A DNA stretch of 64,000 nucleotides from Prinia subflava (taxonomy: Eukaryota; Chordata; Aves; Passeriformes; Cisticolidae), in the NCBI RefSeq assembly GCF_021018805.1, contig NC_086247.1, positions 96,923,338 through 96,987,337 of the forward strand, written 5' to 3'. The translations under genes were made by a program, and so were the position numbers. Each line of letters begins with the position of its first letter. Position 1 is the stretch's first letter. Below the pieces are notes generated by a model. It saw only the letters and a program-made list of their open reading frames with translations. It was not told the origin of the DNA and ran no database searches. Below are positions 13,020 to 26,500 of this stretch, piece after piece.

Positions 13020-13370
13020 TGTTGCCCTGAGATCTTCCTAGTTTGCTGAGAATTCATACCAAAGCAGAAGTGTGCAGCTCCTCACGCTCCTTACTATAAA
13101 CACTGGCCATGTTTTGCTAACTCTTTCATTGTTTACATATTTCTAGGTGGGAGGAGAAAGGTGATTGACAGTTGGCTTGACCAATGTGGATTGAGAGGTG
13201 GAATTCCATCCTTCAATCCACAGACCCCATAGGAAATGTATAAAACTGAGTTTTATAAATAAACTTTAGCTCTTGGACTCTCGGGCTCTGGCTCTCCTGC
13301 CCTGCTGCTGTTGAACCCAGACCTCTGTCTCCTGAGTGTGTCCTTATCTAGCTAGGTTCGCAGTGATACA
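13020..13370 (+). mobile_element. Small solo LTR (351 bp)
   Basis: It begins TGTTGCCCTGAG and ends GCAGTGATACA, flanked by CAAA (13016-13019 and 13371-13374). A TATAAAA box lies at 13239-13245 and AATAAA at 13258-13263, followed by a CT-rich downstream part. This is the usual U3-R-U5 plan. A 4-bp duplication fits ERV1-like elements. No internal retroviral genes adjoin it. Confidence 0.72.
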
Positions 13371-13545
13371 CAAATATAATTTGGAAGATTCCACAGGATA
13401 AATCACATAATGCATTGATTGCTTTTGCCAAACACAATCCTTTTCATCAATAGCAACTACATTGCAAATGCCTCAAAAAAGGAAATAAATTCTTCACTCA
13501 TATAGTTTTCTACTTTTTTTTGCTATGTTTTTTTTTCAGACTTAC

Positions 13546-13704
13546 CCAGGCAGTCCTCCAGCTTCCATTACATTAGCTAATGTCACATCATTTGACCAGA
13601 CATCATATTGCCATTTTCGGAGACCCAGGACGCCACAAAGCACCCTGCCTGTATGCAATCCAACTCTCATGTTGAGATCAACCTCTGTGGCTTCTGCAAC
13701 AGAT
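13546..13704 (-). CDS. ADCY1: ADCY1 exon, probably exon 6: ATP-contacting part of C1a
   Basis: The exon completes a split Thr codon, encodes 52 codons from [15 protein letters not shown] to VMEAGGLP and ends with two bases of a Gly codon. It carries [20 protein letters not shown], whose first Arg corresponds to human Arg398 (a substrate contact in family annotation). It also carries [17 protein letters not shown], a hallmark of C1 domains. The acceptor is ATTACAG and the donor TGG|GTAAGT. The MEAGG stretch has Gly where I recall Ala in the mammalian protein, a mild change. All other hallmark residues are present. Confidence 0.96.
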
Positions 13705-16700
13705 CTGTAATGGACAGCATCAGAATGTTAATATTTAGATGATGACTGCTCTTCATTTTCTGTCCTCTTCAAATCAATATTTATACATGACTGAATAGAA
13801 AGGATCTTATAAAATCTGAAGTGGTATATTCAGGTACTGTTGTCTACCTTCACTAGTTTCAAAGCCCTAATTGAAATTCTAAAAAAAAAAATTTATTGGT
13901 TATATTTTAATTACTGTTAGACCCAAATCTCATTATTTCCAAATTTCTTGACAATTTCTGAAAGAAAAGAAGTACAAAGAGCCACTAGTTGAGATGGGCA
14001 ATGTAAAAGTAATTATTCCCAATCTACTAAGTTCTAATTGGGTCATTACCCAGTTTCCAGAGTATAGGACAAAGAAAATGATGGAAGTAATGGAATCATT
14101 GTAAGAAGAGCAGAGTGATTATAAACACTAATATCTTTCCAAAGCTCCTGTAAGAGTGGCACTGAAACAACCTATAACTAGTCTTGCATCTGTAAATTAA
14201 ATCTAATGTTCAGAGATTCTCACTGCCTAGCTGGTAAAGGATGAATTAACCTGCAAAATTGTTATTAAAAGAATATTTTTCTGGTGCCACAAGGAAAAAT
14301 TCTTAATTTCTGTGAACCAAGGGCATGTTATGACTTGCACTCTGGCCAAAGCTGTGAACACTGAAAAGGCACCTTGAAACTAACAGTCTTAAATATCATG
14401 TTATGTAATAACATTGTAGATAGATTTTTTTCAGCTCTTTCTGTCAGAGAAACACCTGTCATTCCACAGTCCAGTTGCTGTACAAAAAGTGATTATATCT
14501 CTAAATAACAGAAACTGACTATTCAGTGTAAAAATTTATTTTCTCTTGATTTTCTTAATCTGGATTTTCCAGTGCATTTAATTGGAGGAGATCTTAAATG
14601 AGACTTTAATTATAATTTTTCCTTGACCCTCATTGACCTTTTTTTTTTCAAGTATCACCCAGTTACACTGGATTTTGCAGAGATACCTTTAGAAAGACTT
14701 TTCAACTATTTCAGAATTTGTACTTGTTTAAACACAGTTAACAGAAAGATCAGCGTAGATCAAGATGTGGGGTGTGTAGCAAAGATACCTGTCCCCAATT
14801 TAAATAAGTTCTTCACCTATGAAAAGTGCATATTATGTCAGCCATCACTAATGTGAGTAACATGGTGATCTCTTTTGTCCCCATAGGGAATCTGGGCATA
14901 ACATGTTTTTCAATCATATTTGATGCAACAGTACAGAAAGGCTTTTGCACATCTTTCTGAAGGATTAAATATTTCCTCGTCCTCCTCCTATACACTACAA
15001 GTCATCTCCCCCTTACTCAGTATCTGTTCCCAGTCAAGCCTTGAATATGACTTCAAGAAGTCCTAAAAGGATTCTAGTGTTACAAAGCTTTGTTGTGCAC
15101 AGTTTGACGAAGCTGTCAAATGGAAATGAAAGACCCTAATAACATAAGTCACCTAATGATAAGAGACCACACTTTGTATCTTCATCTGAACATGTGTATT
15201 GTGTCATTAACAGATTGAACTTACACCGTGACCATACTTTGCAAGTGAAAATGCTTCAGGATTACACCTTGTCTACTTATTTTACTATTGCCTGCATAAT
15301 TAAGAACTTATGTAATAATATTAATTAATGAACCTGCAAAAGTTGGAGTTTCTCTGTTCACAAATGTGTGTGGTTTTTTTTTCTTTGTGGGGGGTTCTGT
15401 CCCTCCTCCTCCATTTAAAAAATTATATAAAACCCCAGAATAAATGTATGTGCAAAGACAGTGAAATTCAGACATTAATAAAGTCCACTCAAGGTTTTGA
15501 CATTGCTTTGTCTGACTGGGGTAAATTTAATCTCCTTTTAGAAACTTTAATAGAATAACAAAAAATTAAATGAAAAAAGATGAGCAGAGAAATACAATAT
15601 GGCTGACCATACTCATTGTTAAATAAGCTGGTGTATAATACACCAATGAACCATATAAAGCAGAATCTGAAAACACTTCATGTTTTGAACAAAAATTTTC
15701 CATAAGTAGTCACTTAGTCAAACATCTGAATTGAGAATGCATTTCTACATCTTCCCCAGAAGCTACAGTGTGCTTCAGAGATGCTTTCATTATTAAATTT
15801 GAGTAGGAAAAAAAAAGCTCAGTTTATTACAATTTTTGAATTTATCTTGTAGACCTCTGTGCTGTTTATGCAGACAATTTCCATAAATATTCCCCACTGA
15901 GCTGTCAAAAATGAGGAATTAGGTAATATAGAAAGAAGAGACCTCAAATTTAAATTCAGAGCAGTACAATGATCGTGTTCCCAAACAACATCAACATATC
16001 TACAATGAAATATCATAAAATGTCAACTGATTTTTTACAAAATTTATAATTTTAAATTATAAATACATTTCTGAGAAAATATCAGCACTTCACAAACAAG
16101 CCAGGAATAGAAGTTTCTCAAATAAATTATTCATTATACCTTATTATCTCATGGGTTCCTATACTAAAGTTTTCCAAATGTAACACAAAAGTAGGCCCAG
16201 AAACAAATGGAAATCAAAAAAACATTTTCTTTTTAAACCATTTTTCTTCAGAGTCTATGCAACTGACTAATAAGAAAAGCATCTACCCTGATAGCTCAAG
16301 TATCCTACAAAATCTTTACATTTTAGTTCCCTCCTTAAGTACAAATATTTTATGTGCTGCTAAAAGCCATAAAAGTAACTTAGATCACCTGCCCAACAGC
16401 TCCAGACCTGTGCTCCTGAACATTTGAGGAGAGAAACAAAAAAGATCTGCATGCCATTTCTTATAATTATTTAGGTCTTTTCTTTAGGTCTAAAAATATC
16501 TGCAGAAATGAATCTTTCCTGGTTAAAGGCATAGATATGATTTTTGGTTCAATTGCATATACTCTTCCCCTGAGTATTGCTCAGCTACACAGAGCACTAG
16601 GACTAGGACAGAGAGTTGGGGCTGTTGAAGGGCTGCAGGCTTTCTTTGGCAGAGATGCAAGGTGACGAAGCTTTCGCCACTGGTAGACAGCTTCTTTAAA

Positions 16701-19264
16701 AGACAGCTGTTGGTTCTCTAAAAACTTGAGGTCAATTCACTCCTGCCAGTTCAAACATCTCAAGGCCCTGAACTTTTGGATGACCAGGGGAAAAGCTTCA
16801 AGAGTGTTGACATTATGGAAGTTAATGCTTCTATTTCCTCAGACAAAAATCACACAGGAAAACTTGATATTTCCATTGGACTTGTGCAAACCAACAACTG
16901 TAGTTCTTTCTCCCTTTCCCTAGTTCTTTTGGTCAGCCAATGAACAAACGTATCAAAAGGACACAGTTTGAGCATCAACCTCTCCAATGCAAAAACCTCC
17001 TCAGGTGCAAATAAGGCCAGCTTCCATCTGTGAGGTTTTACATGATGACTGATGGAGTCATTCACATCAGGTGGAGTCATCCATTCAGGATAAAGTTACC
17101 TGTGTCACAGTAAATAGCTGATAAACCCTACTGAGTTTCCCAGTTCTCCAGAAGTAAGGGTTCATGGACAATTTCCTTCAGACCTTTTCACAGCCCACAA
17201 GCAGCAACAACATTCAATCAGGTCAAATGATACTTGTTCTAAAGTAACCCTTCCCTTCCTCACCACAGTACATGTAGGTTGAACTAAAGCAGTCAGCACC
17301 AGTTGCTGTAATCTGCAGATGTGCTCCTACTGTGCCTTGCTCATTGCTACTACACAGTCAGTGACACAGCTAGTGATGCAATTCCCTTTGAGTCAGTAGT
17401 AAAATGGCATACTAGTAAGGTGTTAATGGAAGAAGCATCGTGAAAATGTGCTGTCTGTATGACAGCAGGAATGATTCCGGATTCCATTAATGTTTTGAAA
17501 AATTTATGAATGTTAACCTGAGTATTTTGACACAGTCTAAAATCTAGAAGTTATATACTGCTCACTCAAAATCTCTCCTTATTTCCAAATGGAAACATTA
17601 TGGATTATTTTTTGCTCTGCAGCATTATTGGATGCTGTTAAATGAGTGTCATTTCACCACATTTCATCTCCTAAGATGAGTTGGTGGGCTGAGTCAAGGA
17701 ATTGTTTAACAAAATTTATATCCACTGATGAAGGGCTCTCTAATGAAAACTAAAACTAGTAAGAGTGTATAAAGTTTCCCCCATAACACTTGCTTAAAAC
17801 AGAAATCTAGACAGCTTTTGGAGGAGAGATGGAGGGAAGAGCTTTGTTAGCTGGGCATAACTTTTCTACATGGCAATTAGCTAACAAATATATCTATTTA
17901 GAAGATAAAACACAGTAGTACATGAGACTGAAACTTTCAAATGTGGCAATCAATCTAAGTAAGTGGAAGAGAGTAATTGGCCTAACACAATGTTCATAAC
18001 CAAGGTGAGGACACCTGCCACATTAGAGAAATACATGACATATTAAAGGGACTAATGGATATAATAATTTTAATTGTATTACTAAAAAAAGCCTGGAAGT
18101 AAAAACTCATATAAGTAAGAGTGGCATTGGTGGTATTGAGCACTTCACTCATTGCCATGGTGCAGTAAGTGACTCTAAAGTAGAACAAACACCTGTCCGG
18201 TACTGAGGCACTGACACAATGGCTGCAAAAATTCTTTTGGAATAGCAGAAGAATAAAACGCTGTTTTGTCAGTTTTTAAGAATAAAAAGCTCATCCCATA
18301 ATTATTTTGGTTTTATTCCCTTGAATAAAACACTTTGACGAAGGTGGATGAAATTGTGAAAATTGTAATTATTTTATAATACTTCAAAAATTATGTTCTC
18401 AGAAGATACATTCAGCACCATATTGTAGGATACTTAAATAACAGTTATGCAGAACATGAAGAGAATGGAATGCATCAGTTTATATGAACATATTCAACTC
18501 AATCCAATCACAGAACCATCAATCAGCCATAGAAGTTTCTACTCCTTGATTTTCCAGAAAAAAAACCCCATCTCTTTTTAGTACATATATCTGGGATGAA
18601 CACTTTTGACAGATCCATCACATGAATCACAGTTTTAATTATTTTAATTTATTTATTTATTTATTTTTCCCAGGAAACATGATAAACCTATCACTAGGGG
18701 TGACAAATTCCAAGCATAAATTTACAGTGCAAAGACCTGAATTCTACAATAAAGTGAATAGACTTTAAAAAGACTACCAGCTGGCATCCACTTCTGCATG
18801 AAAGGGGAAAGTTTAGAAAAAGTGACTTTGTATCTCATAGAACTGATAAACAAAGCCTAATAATCATACCAATACAGTATAAAAAGCTGTATTCCAACTT
18901 CACTGTCAGAAGCTCCTGACTTCTTTAAATTTACTAAACATATTTTAAAACAAATTAGTCTGGGGAATCTATCTTCTAACTTTGTTTTCTGTGAAGGAGA
19001 GAGACTAATTTTGCTCATGCACAAAGAATGCAGAATAGGTCCCTAGCTATCAAACAACCCTAAGTAAATTTGGCACTGTCTTAAAATCTTGCTTCTTACA
19101 CATCTTGCCCTTTCACCATGCTTCGACCACTAACTAAACAAAAGACCTAAAATTTATGAATTCTTAAAAAACTAAAATACTGAAATGGTCAGTTATCTTC
19201 TACCACAACCTCTGACTAAATATGTCTAGATAACGTACTCTAGCTCATCCACTTAAAACTGCAA

Positions 19265-19640
19265 AGTTGCTGCAAGGGACCTCTGGAAATCATCTAGACC
19301 AATATATTTGCTCAGAGAACAGCCAGCTACAAATGTTTGCCCAGAACTGTACCCAGATGGGTGTAAATCTCTCCAAGAACACAAATACCACAACTTTTCA
19401 GTGGAACCTCTTGAGTATATGACTACCTCCACAATAAAAGGAAGCTTTTCTTCTACTGAAATTGAATTTCTTGTATTTCAGTTTGTGCCCATTTCCTCTT
19501 GTGCTGGCACTGGATGTCACTGTGAAAAGTTTGGCTTTGTCCTCTTTACTCCCTCTCACTAGGTATTATCTGCATTGATAAGAATCCCTCTGAACCTTCT
19601 CTTCTGCAGGCTGAACAGTCCCAGTTAATTCTTTTCCAAT
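19265..19640 (-). mobile_element. CR1 LINE 3' UTR fragment
   Basis: Reverse-oriented CR1. Plus-strand landmarks are GAAATCATCTAGACCAA, TTTCAGTTTGTGCCCATTTC, CTCTTGTGCTGGCACTGGAT and CCTTCTCTTCTGCAGGCTGA, in the expected CR1 order. The 84-codon frame at 19308-19562 is a by-product and not a gene. Confidence 0.85.
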
Positions 19641-19759
19641 TCAACTCCTTTTTCAAGTTTACATTACCATCAGTAGCCAATAAAATATACCCTAAAAAGG
19701 GAACATGTTCATTTCAATAATAAAAGTGAAATATTCTTGTCTTGGGTTACGTAACCAAA

Positions 19760-20473
19760 AAAAAAAAGTGTATTCTATTTCATCTGTTGAAACCAGTTGG
19801 GAAGACGTTGGTTTTTTTCCCCTTTATCTCTTGTAATTCTGGGGGGAGGGGAGTGGATGCCTTCTGATGGTAGACCAGCTGTTAAAACCAGGTGAGGCAG
19901 TGTTTCATATCTCTGCCACCACTGTCCACCCTCCAAGGGGATGTCTTCTGTTAATGGGCCATTAAGGCTCACCAGTAACATGACACATTACATCATCCCA
20001 TTGTGAGATGCACCACCCGTTTCTACCAAGATAAAAACTGAGATGTAGGAACACCAAGCAGCCTGTTTCCAACAGGATTCTTGGAAGAAGACCAGACCCG
20101 TCTTGCCAGCATTGGACCCTTGTTTCTACAGGATCATCTCTACTCCACAGAACAACATCTGTTACTCCAGGAAGACCTATCTGGACTGCTTCCAACACCC
20201 TGACCAACAGGGTGTCAGGTCATATCTCTGACTCTGTCCTAGGGTTTTCTAGGTTTTCTAGGACTTTTGGGTTTTTTTGTACTACCACATTTGTATTTTT
20301 AATATTCCTAGTAAACAACTGTGATTCCTATTCCCATATTTTTGCCTGAAAGCTTCTAATTGCAAAATTGTAATAATTTGGAGGGAGGGGCTTTTACATT
20401 CTCCATTCCATGGGAAATTCCAAGGGAAACTCCAGTTCTCCCTGACAGATACCTGTCTTCCCAAACAAAGACA
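19760..20473 (+). mobile_element. LTR sharing only its 3' part with the 5-bp-TSD family
   Basis: The last roughly 165 bases (20310-20473) align with the 3' end of copies A-C: AGTAAACAACTGTGATTCC, AATAATTTGGAGGGAGGGG, CATTCTCCATTCCA and a terminal CAAACAAAGACA. Upstream sequence from about 19760 is different. It contains GATAAAAACTGAG and several CCAACA/CCAGGA segments. The 5' boundary and duplication were not found (3' flank GTTCG), so the start is approximate. Confidence 0.6.
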
Positions 20474-21628
20474 GTTCGAAAGAGGAAAGTTCCAATAGCT
20501 ATCAATACCTTACTTGTATACATGAAATACAGCTCAACTAATGAATTAAAAATTAATTCTAGGTTTAAAAGCAGATGAGACCATCTTTTATTTCTTTCCA
20601 GGGATTAAAAAAAACCCCAAACAAATCAAAAGGCTTTTGAAAAATGTGTACAAGACCTGTACATGTAATTATGTTTCTAAAGGTCAGGATTTCCTTATAA
20701 TTGGAGAATCCATATACTGCTGAAAGAATACACATATTCTTTTAGGCTTTTATATTAGCATAGACCATCATAAATTACAGATCAAGAGATTATGAAGTAT
20801 TTTACAAATTTTACAATGCTTACAAATGTGATGAACTTGCGTTGAATAAGGGAGAAAATGAATTAATTTACCCAGCTCTTCACGCTGAGAGATTTTGATG
20901 ATGTTTACGTTGATGTTTAGCAAATGAAAAGGAGAAGTAGTAGTTCTTCACAGTAGTGAAGAAATTTTCCATCTTTATCCTTTCCCTCCTAGGTAATGAA
21001 CTAGATCTCCAGCTTCAGCTAAAAGCTCACTCACAGTTCTCTCCCATCCATATTTTTTGCCTTGGCAAAATAATGATCAGTGTAGACCTCTCATGCATCA
21101 ACAAAAATCTGAGCAGCAAATTAAATTTCATGTTACATTTCTGAAAAGCAGAATAAATGAAAGCTTTAAACATTACATTAAAAAGGAATAATCAGTAGGC
21201 TATGATTTTGAGACTACAGACACATATACAACAGGCATATATCAAGACTGGTTTTGAGTTTACATACTGGTGTGCAAAATGAGCAATGTTTATCACTGAT
21301 AAACAACAAAATTGACTCCTTTCATTGTAGAAATAGGCAATAGGGTATATTTCCTTATTTTCCATTATCTTTCTGCCACCTATTCAGTTACATGTATGAT
21401 GTACATACTCAGTTTGAACACTTACTCCTTATAGTGATTAAATGGAGTGAAAAATCAATGTCTAGAGTGGCTGTTCCTGAAATCAGGGTCCTGTGGCCCG
21501 AATGCAAATGTGACTTGCCATGTTCGTAATGCTAGCAGACACTGATGTTTTCTAAGAGCGCACCTCCTGAACACCACACAGGAGCTGTTGCAGCACTCCT
21601 GTCTGCATTCACTATGCATGGTACTTAC

Positions 21629-21756
21629 GTTATGGTGTCAATCATATCCAGTCCCATTTCAACACAGCAATGGGCATGATCTGTTTTGGGCTGGGTCAAT
21701 CCTGATACACAGTAGTAACAGTCCCCTAGGATTTTTATTCTTCTGCAATGATTTTC
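21629..21756 (-). CDS. ADCY1: ADCY1 exon, probably exon 5: second metal-binding Asp of C1a
   Basis: The exon encodes 42 codons from [16 protein letters not shown] to MGLDMIDTI plus two bases of a Thr codon. ILGDCYYC contains the second metal-ligand aspartate (human Asp354 equivalent). The following VSGL and [10 protein letters not shown] segments are typical of class III cyclase C1 domains. The donor is AAC|GTAAGT, a near-perfect match. The acceptor is weaker: it reads ATGAAAG|GAA, with A at position -3 and the pyrimidine run TTCTGTTTTTAT ending several bases earlier. Reading frame and family alignment still fix the start, because exon 4 ends in a complete Thr codon and Glu-Asn-His-Cys must follow. 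Confidence 0.96.
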
Positions 21757-23547
21757 CTTTCATAAAAACAGAATGGGAAAAGTTTTACTATTTATATAAA
21801 TACTCCAATATTAACAGGGTAAAAATCTTCTCCAATACTATGCAATAATTCAGGGAATCTTTCGGTGATCAAATGAGGTGATTTACAGTTCATGAAATCT
21901 GGGCTTCGTGTACACAGCTGACACAAAGAATTGTTTATTTATTTATAAATAGATGCATATATACTAGACATCAGTCCTGCATTGTTCAACACACACAGGT
22001 TAACACTGTTTAAAGATATAGTTCTGAACAAATGTTATAGCCTTGCCCTCATGCTAGGTTACTATGAATTCAAGATTTGCAATGAGACATCATTTCCGTG
22101 TGAATCCAAACCAAAGGACTGAGGTCAAACAACTGCTGAATATTGGGAAATGTTTACATTCTTAAAATCTTTGTTTCAAATTCAGTTCCAATTCACCAGG
22201 AATGATTGTTTATTTATCTGTAAAGATACACACATTTTTGCATTACTTATTCATAAATCATAGTTTGCAATACAGCATGATCAGTATGACAAACATGCAG
22301 ATAAGAAGCTAGTCAGTTTGCATTACAATCAAATTTATCTCCTGTTTGCATTAAGTTTAATTTCTACAGCCAAAGAGATCTCTCATTTTAACTCTCCCAT
22401 TTAAAAACAAACAAAAAAAAATGATGGCATGAGATAATTGCTACAGCCATCTGAGCAAAAAGTTCATTTCTAAACAGAGAGCACATAACAAAATGCCTTT
22501 AAAAGAGCAGTACCTTTAACTAATAAACTGTGAGGAGATGTGAAGAGATGATGATATCTTTTGTGTCTTGACTATGGCAACTTCTACCCATTTAAAGTTT
22601 GGCACAGGAAAGCAAATAACCTGATTAAATGAATCCAACTTAAAAATCTGGGATTATTCCAGTAATCACCATGAAAAATTAACTATTGTGAATATGATGG
22701 GAGAGAATTCACAAAAGTCTGATTCTTTTCCCAGCAGTGAGTAATATAGACTTGACTTCAGCAACATAAAAGGGGACAAAAAAGAGAAGGTGGCGATGAT
22801 GAAATTTCAAATTTCTGGGAAAAAAAAAACCCTAATCATAGAATCACACTTGTTCAGCTTCTCATGCAGGCGTATATTTTCATCCAGTCTCCTGACTACA
22901 AGAATTAAAGCCTTCCTGAGCTGACCATATTCTCCACATCACTACTCACATTCCAGCTCAGAAGCAAAGATTATGCCTACATGATCCTTTTCTCTGTGAC
23001 ATGTTACCATGTATACCAGCATTTGGGGATTGTTCCTACACACACTTCCTGCTGCAGGCATTCTCACATCTCTCCTCTTCGTAAATGGTACTCAGTATTG
23101 AACAAGCACTATAAAATAAAGACTACCTCTGTTCATGCATGGAAGAAGGCACTGTTTGGGAAGTTGGCTTGTCTACTTCTTTTTATAAATTAAGTAGCAA
23201 ATTCAGACCTCAAATCAAGGAAGGAGCTATCTTTTTGGGTATGCAAGGATAGTTCTTTTAGGAAGATTATGACCAGGGCCCTAACAGTACTTCTGCAGCC
23301 TTTAGCCAAAGATGTCTCACCAATTTTACTCAGACTTTTTTTTGAAGTCCTCTGCTAAATGCCATTATATAAGTAAAATAATAATTGATACACAAAAAGT
23401 AATATGCAGATCTCAAAATCTACATTGACACAGAACAGTCCTTTTAATTCAAGATTTTTGGACACTAATCACTACATTTTTAATGGAAACCACAAAGTTT
23501 TTTACTATACATCACTGGATTATACTGTCAAAAAAAGGCTTTCCCAA

Positions 23548-23585
23548 CTCCCTCCCCCCCCCCCCCTCCCCCTCCCCTCCCCCCA
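23548..23585. repeat. C-rich tract
   Basis: A run of almost pure C with single T interruptions, including 14 consecutive C bases. In the ADCY1 transcript this is a G-rich run inside intron 4. Confidence 0.95.
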
Positions 23586-26500
23586 CTTCTGGGCAGATCT
23601 TGAAGCACTAGAGTGTACTCAGTAGTTAAAGCTGAAGCTTGCTTTCCAAAATAAATTCAGTTTTGCTCATACTTCAAAATCTTCTGTAAGGCCTTGTCCT
23701 GATTTAGTCAACCCAGGACAGATCCTTTTCATCTTCAAATTTAGTAAGCATGATTTGTGGCCAGGCAATGCCTATTTGACCCTTAGGAAAGCTATTCAGA
23801 AAAGTCATTTCAGTAATCCAGACTGAACAACACATCAATGATCTCTCCTATTAGTGTCTACCTCACAAATGGCTCATTTCTAATGACTTGATAACAGCCT
23901 GGCAGACAGTTAAAGAAAGAGAAAAACCAAACCAAACCAAACAAAACAGAGTTTACTCCATTACCACTTTTCCGAGTAAATTTCCTATTTGTGCAGGAGA
24001 AAAGTAAAAGAAGAAACTAAGCGCAGCAGTTGATGGAAGACATATGGCTAAATCACCTGCTGGTTTGAAATCACCAGGTTTTTGTTTCTTATCAGATATT
24101 ATCCTCCCTGTCCTGATTTATCAATTAATATACAGTAAAAAATACTCTAGAAAAATTGTTTGTTTTCTTTTTCTTGACCTGTGAGATAGACTTCCAGGAA
24201 AGAGCCACAGTGCAGCTTTGAAAAAGCCATCTTTTTAAGGACTGATATGCAAATTAATAAAACAAGCCCCTTCTCTTTATTTCCTCAGCAACTTCCAGAA
24301 AATTCTTCTCTTGTCAGTATTTTTCACATTTGTGATGCTGATAAATTCACGTGTGTTAGTACAAATTCCAGTCACAACTGATACAAGCAATGACTGTTTA
24401 GAAACAACAGATAATTTGGTTTTATGCACATGATAAAAAGCACTAGAGATGGCCCGCACTGCCTTGGCCAGGCAGCTTGCTCACCTGTGGTGCCTTACGA
24501 AGGCATTTCCAAGTGGATCTGCAGAAATACCTCTGGCACAACTGTCAGTCACAAGGTCAGTCAGTGTGTAGTGGAATTCCAACTCAGAAGGCACAGGACA
24601 GTTTGAAGTTACTAACAGCTTTCTTCACAGTTTCAGCAAAGCCCTTTATAAAGTACTTTATTCTATCTTTGTTATGTAAGACTAGGGGAGGGGTCTTTGT
24701 TTCAAACTACTCTGAGGTTTTGTTGTTGTGGTGATTCTTTATTTAATGCATTATGAATAATGTCTGAAGTCTCTCAGCTCAGACTGAAAAACTGAAAATT
24801 CAGAACACTAACTTCACATTCTTGTACCATACAAAACAAATGTTTGATATATCCAGGATAAGGTTATTTTTTAATAAAAAGGGAAAAGATGTTACAACTT
24901 GTAAAAAAAATACATATATATACACTTATATATGTTGTCTCAAAGAAATTAAAAAAAAGGTGTCAGACTTCTCCCAGCAAAATCTGTAAGTATGACAGTC
25001 AGATGTTCTCCAGAACAGAGATTTTGTACTGAATAAGTGCCAAGACTTTTAAAGGAGGATCTTTCTCACATGTCATATTGCAAGAATCCTTATTATTACT
25101 GCTGGAACTTTGTTTTTATTAGCAGGCTATCCAAGTAAGTTTTATGTGAATAGATGCAAAATCAGGATCAATTTCTGTTGCTTATAACTCTGTTTCATAG
25201 GGTAAGAGTTTCTTTAAAGCTTTTATTTATTTTGGAGATGGCAGATTCTAATGCTGGAATGAGTCCCTGGTCTTCCTTCTGTCATTGCAACAATCTATGT
25301 ATTGGAACATAGTCATGTGTCATCATGGTATGTGGTACCTATAAAAGTGAGCCAAAAAGGAAGGTCAGATAGACTACAACTTTAAACCACAAGATTTTAA
25401 AAGTGTAAACACTGAACTCTGTCTTGTAACTCCATTGACTGCAGTGGAGTTGCACCAAGGCTGTCTGACACTGTGTAATTTAATTGCAATTTATTTTATG
25501 CTTATTATATTCATCCATTTCTTTGTCTGCAAGTCTGAAAGCAACCTGATCTGCAGGTGCACTTTTCAGACTTTTATTGCCCTAACCTCCTGGCATCACA
25601 GTCTATGACTAGGTAGGACTTTATTTATCCATAAATTAGAAAGACATTTTTTTGCCATTCCTAATAAAAACTGCATCATCCAAGATTCAAAAAGTTTCTT
25701 TTCCACATCCAGCCAATGTGGATTTGGTCATACTTTGCAAGGTAAAAAAAAAAAGGATTAATAAAGCCTACATAAAAATGCATAAGTAGTGGTTCGCATT
25801 TCCCCCAGCTCACATCCTTCCAGACTTATACTCCCTCATAATGACTTTAGAAATAGTAACATTTTGTTTTGCTTAGTCTACATAAACAGGAGTTCAGCAG
25901 TTTGATTGCTACCTACAATGCTTACTGATTGCAAAGTTAGAGTCTTAAAGGGAAAAAAAAAGAAAAGAAAATACAAACCCAAAGCCAATACATATTAAGG
26001 TTCAGCTATTTAAATGTTGGGGCAAAAGGGAGGAGATTTTTTAGGCCTGGACCTACAGATGGCTTTATGGTTTCAGGGCAAGGTTTTGACATCCTTGCTC
26101 TATGTCAGATTTCAGCTATGATGAGATCTCTGTATACTGACTGGGCACAGCTGCAAATTAGTAGAGGAGCAGCCCTATATGCAGCAGAAGAGTGGAAGGA
26201 GATGCATGCACTGGCAGCACAGGAAACAGTTCTGGAGCTCAAAATCCCTGCATGCTTCTGTGGGGGAAAAAAAATCCCTAATCCCTGAAAAAGATTTTGC
26301 TAGCTCAATATTTTCTTCACATATTGAAGAGAAGTTGTGGATAGAGTGAAACCACTAAATGGCTCCATTTTCACTGAAAAATAAGGCAAAATGGTAAACT
26401 ATGAGAGCTAAAGAAGAAACACAGATGAATCTTTTAGCTCTGCTGTCAGAGCTTCATCACTGGGGCCAGGCAATGACTCAGAGGGGCAGGGTCTCCCTCT

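Larger units (their letters stand above)
11695..13545 (-). other. ADCY1: ADCY1 intron 6
   Basis: The shortest complete intron here (1,851 bases). It contains the A34/GAAA tract (a pyrimidine tract in the transcript) and a solo LTR (13020-13370). The stretch 11875-13015 has overlapping T-rich reading frames but no recognisable gene. Confidence 0.85.
13705..21628 (-). other. ADCY1: ADCY1 intron 5
   Basis: Intron of 7,924 bases. Apart from a reverse CR1 fragment (19265-19640) and an LTR (about 19760-20473) I see only AT-rich unique sequence. A short TTTA repeat lies near 18646-18666. No exon-like or RNA-gene-like segment was recognised in 13705-19260 or 20475-21628. Confidence 0.8.
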
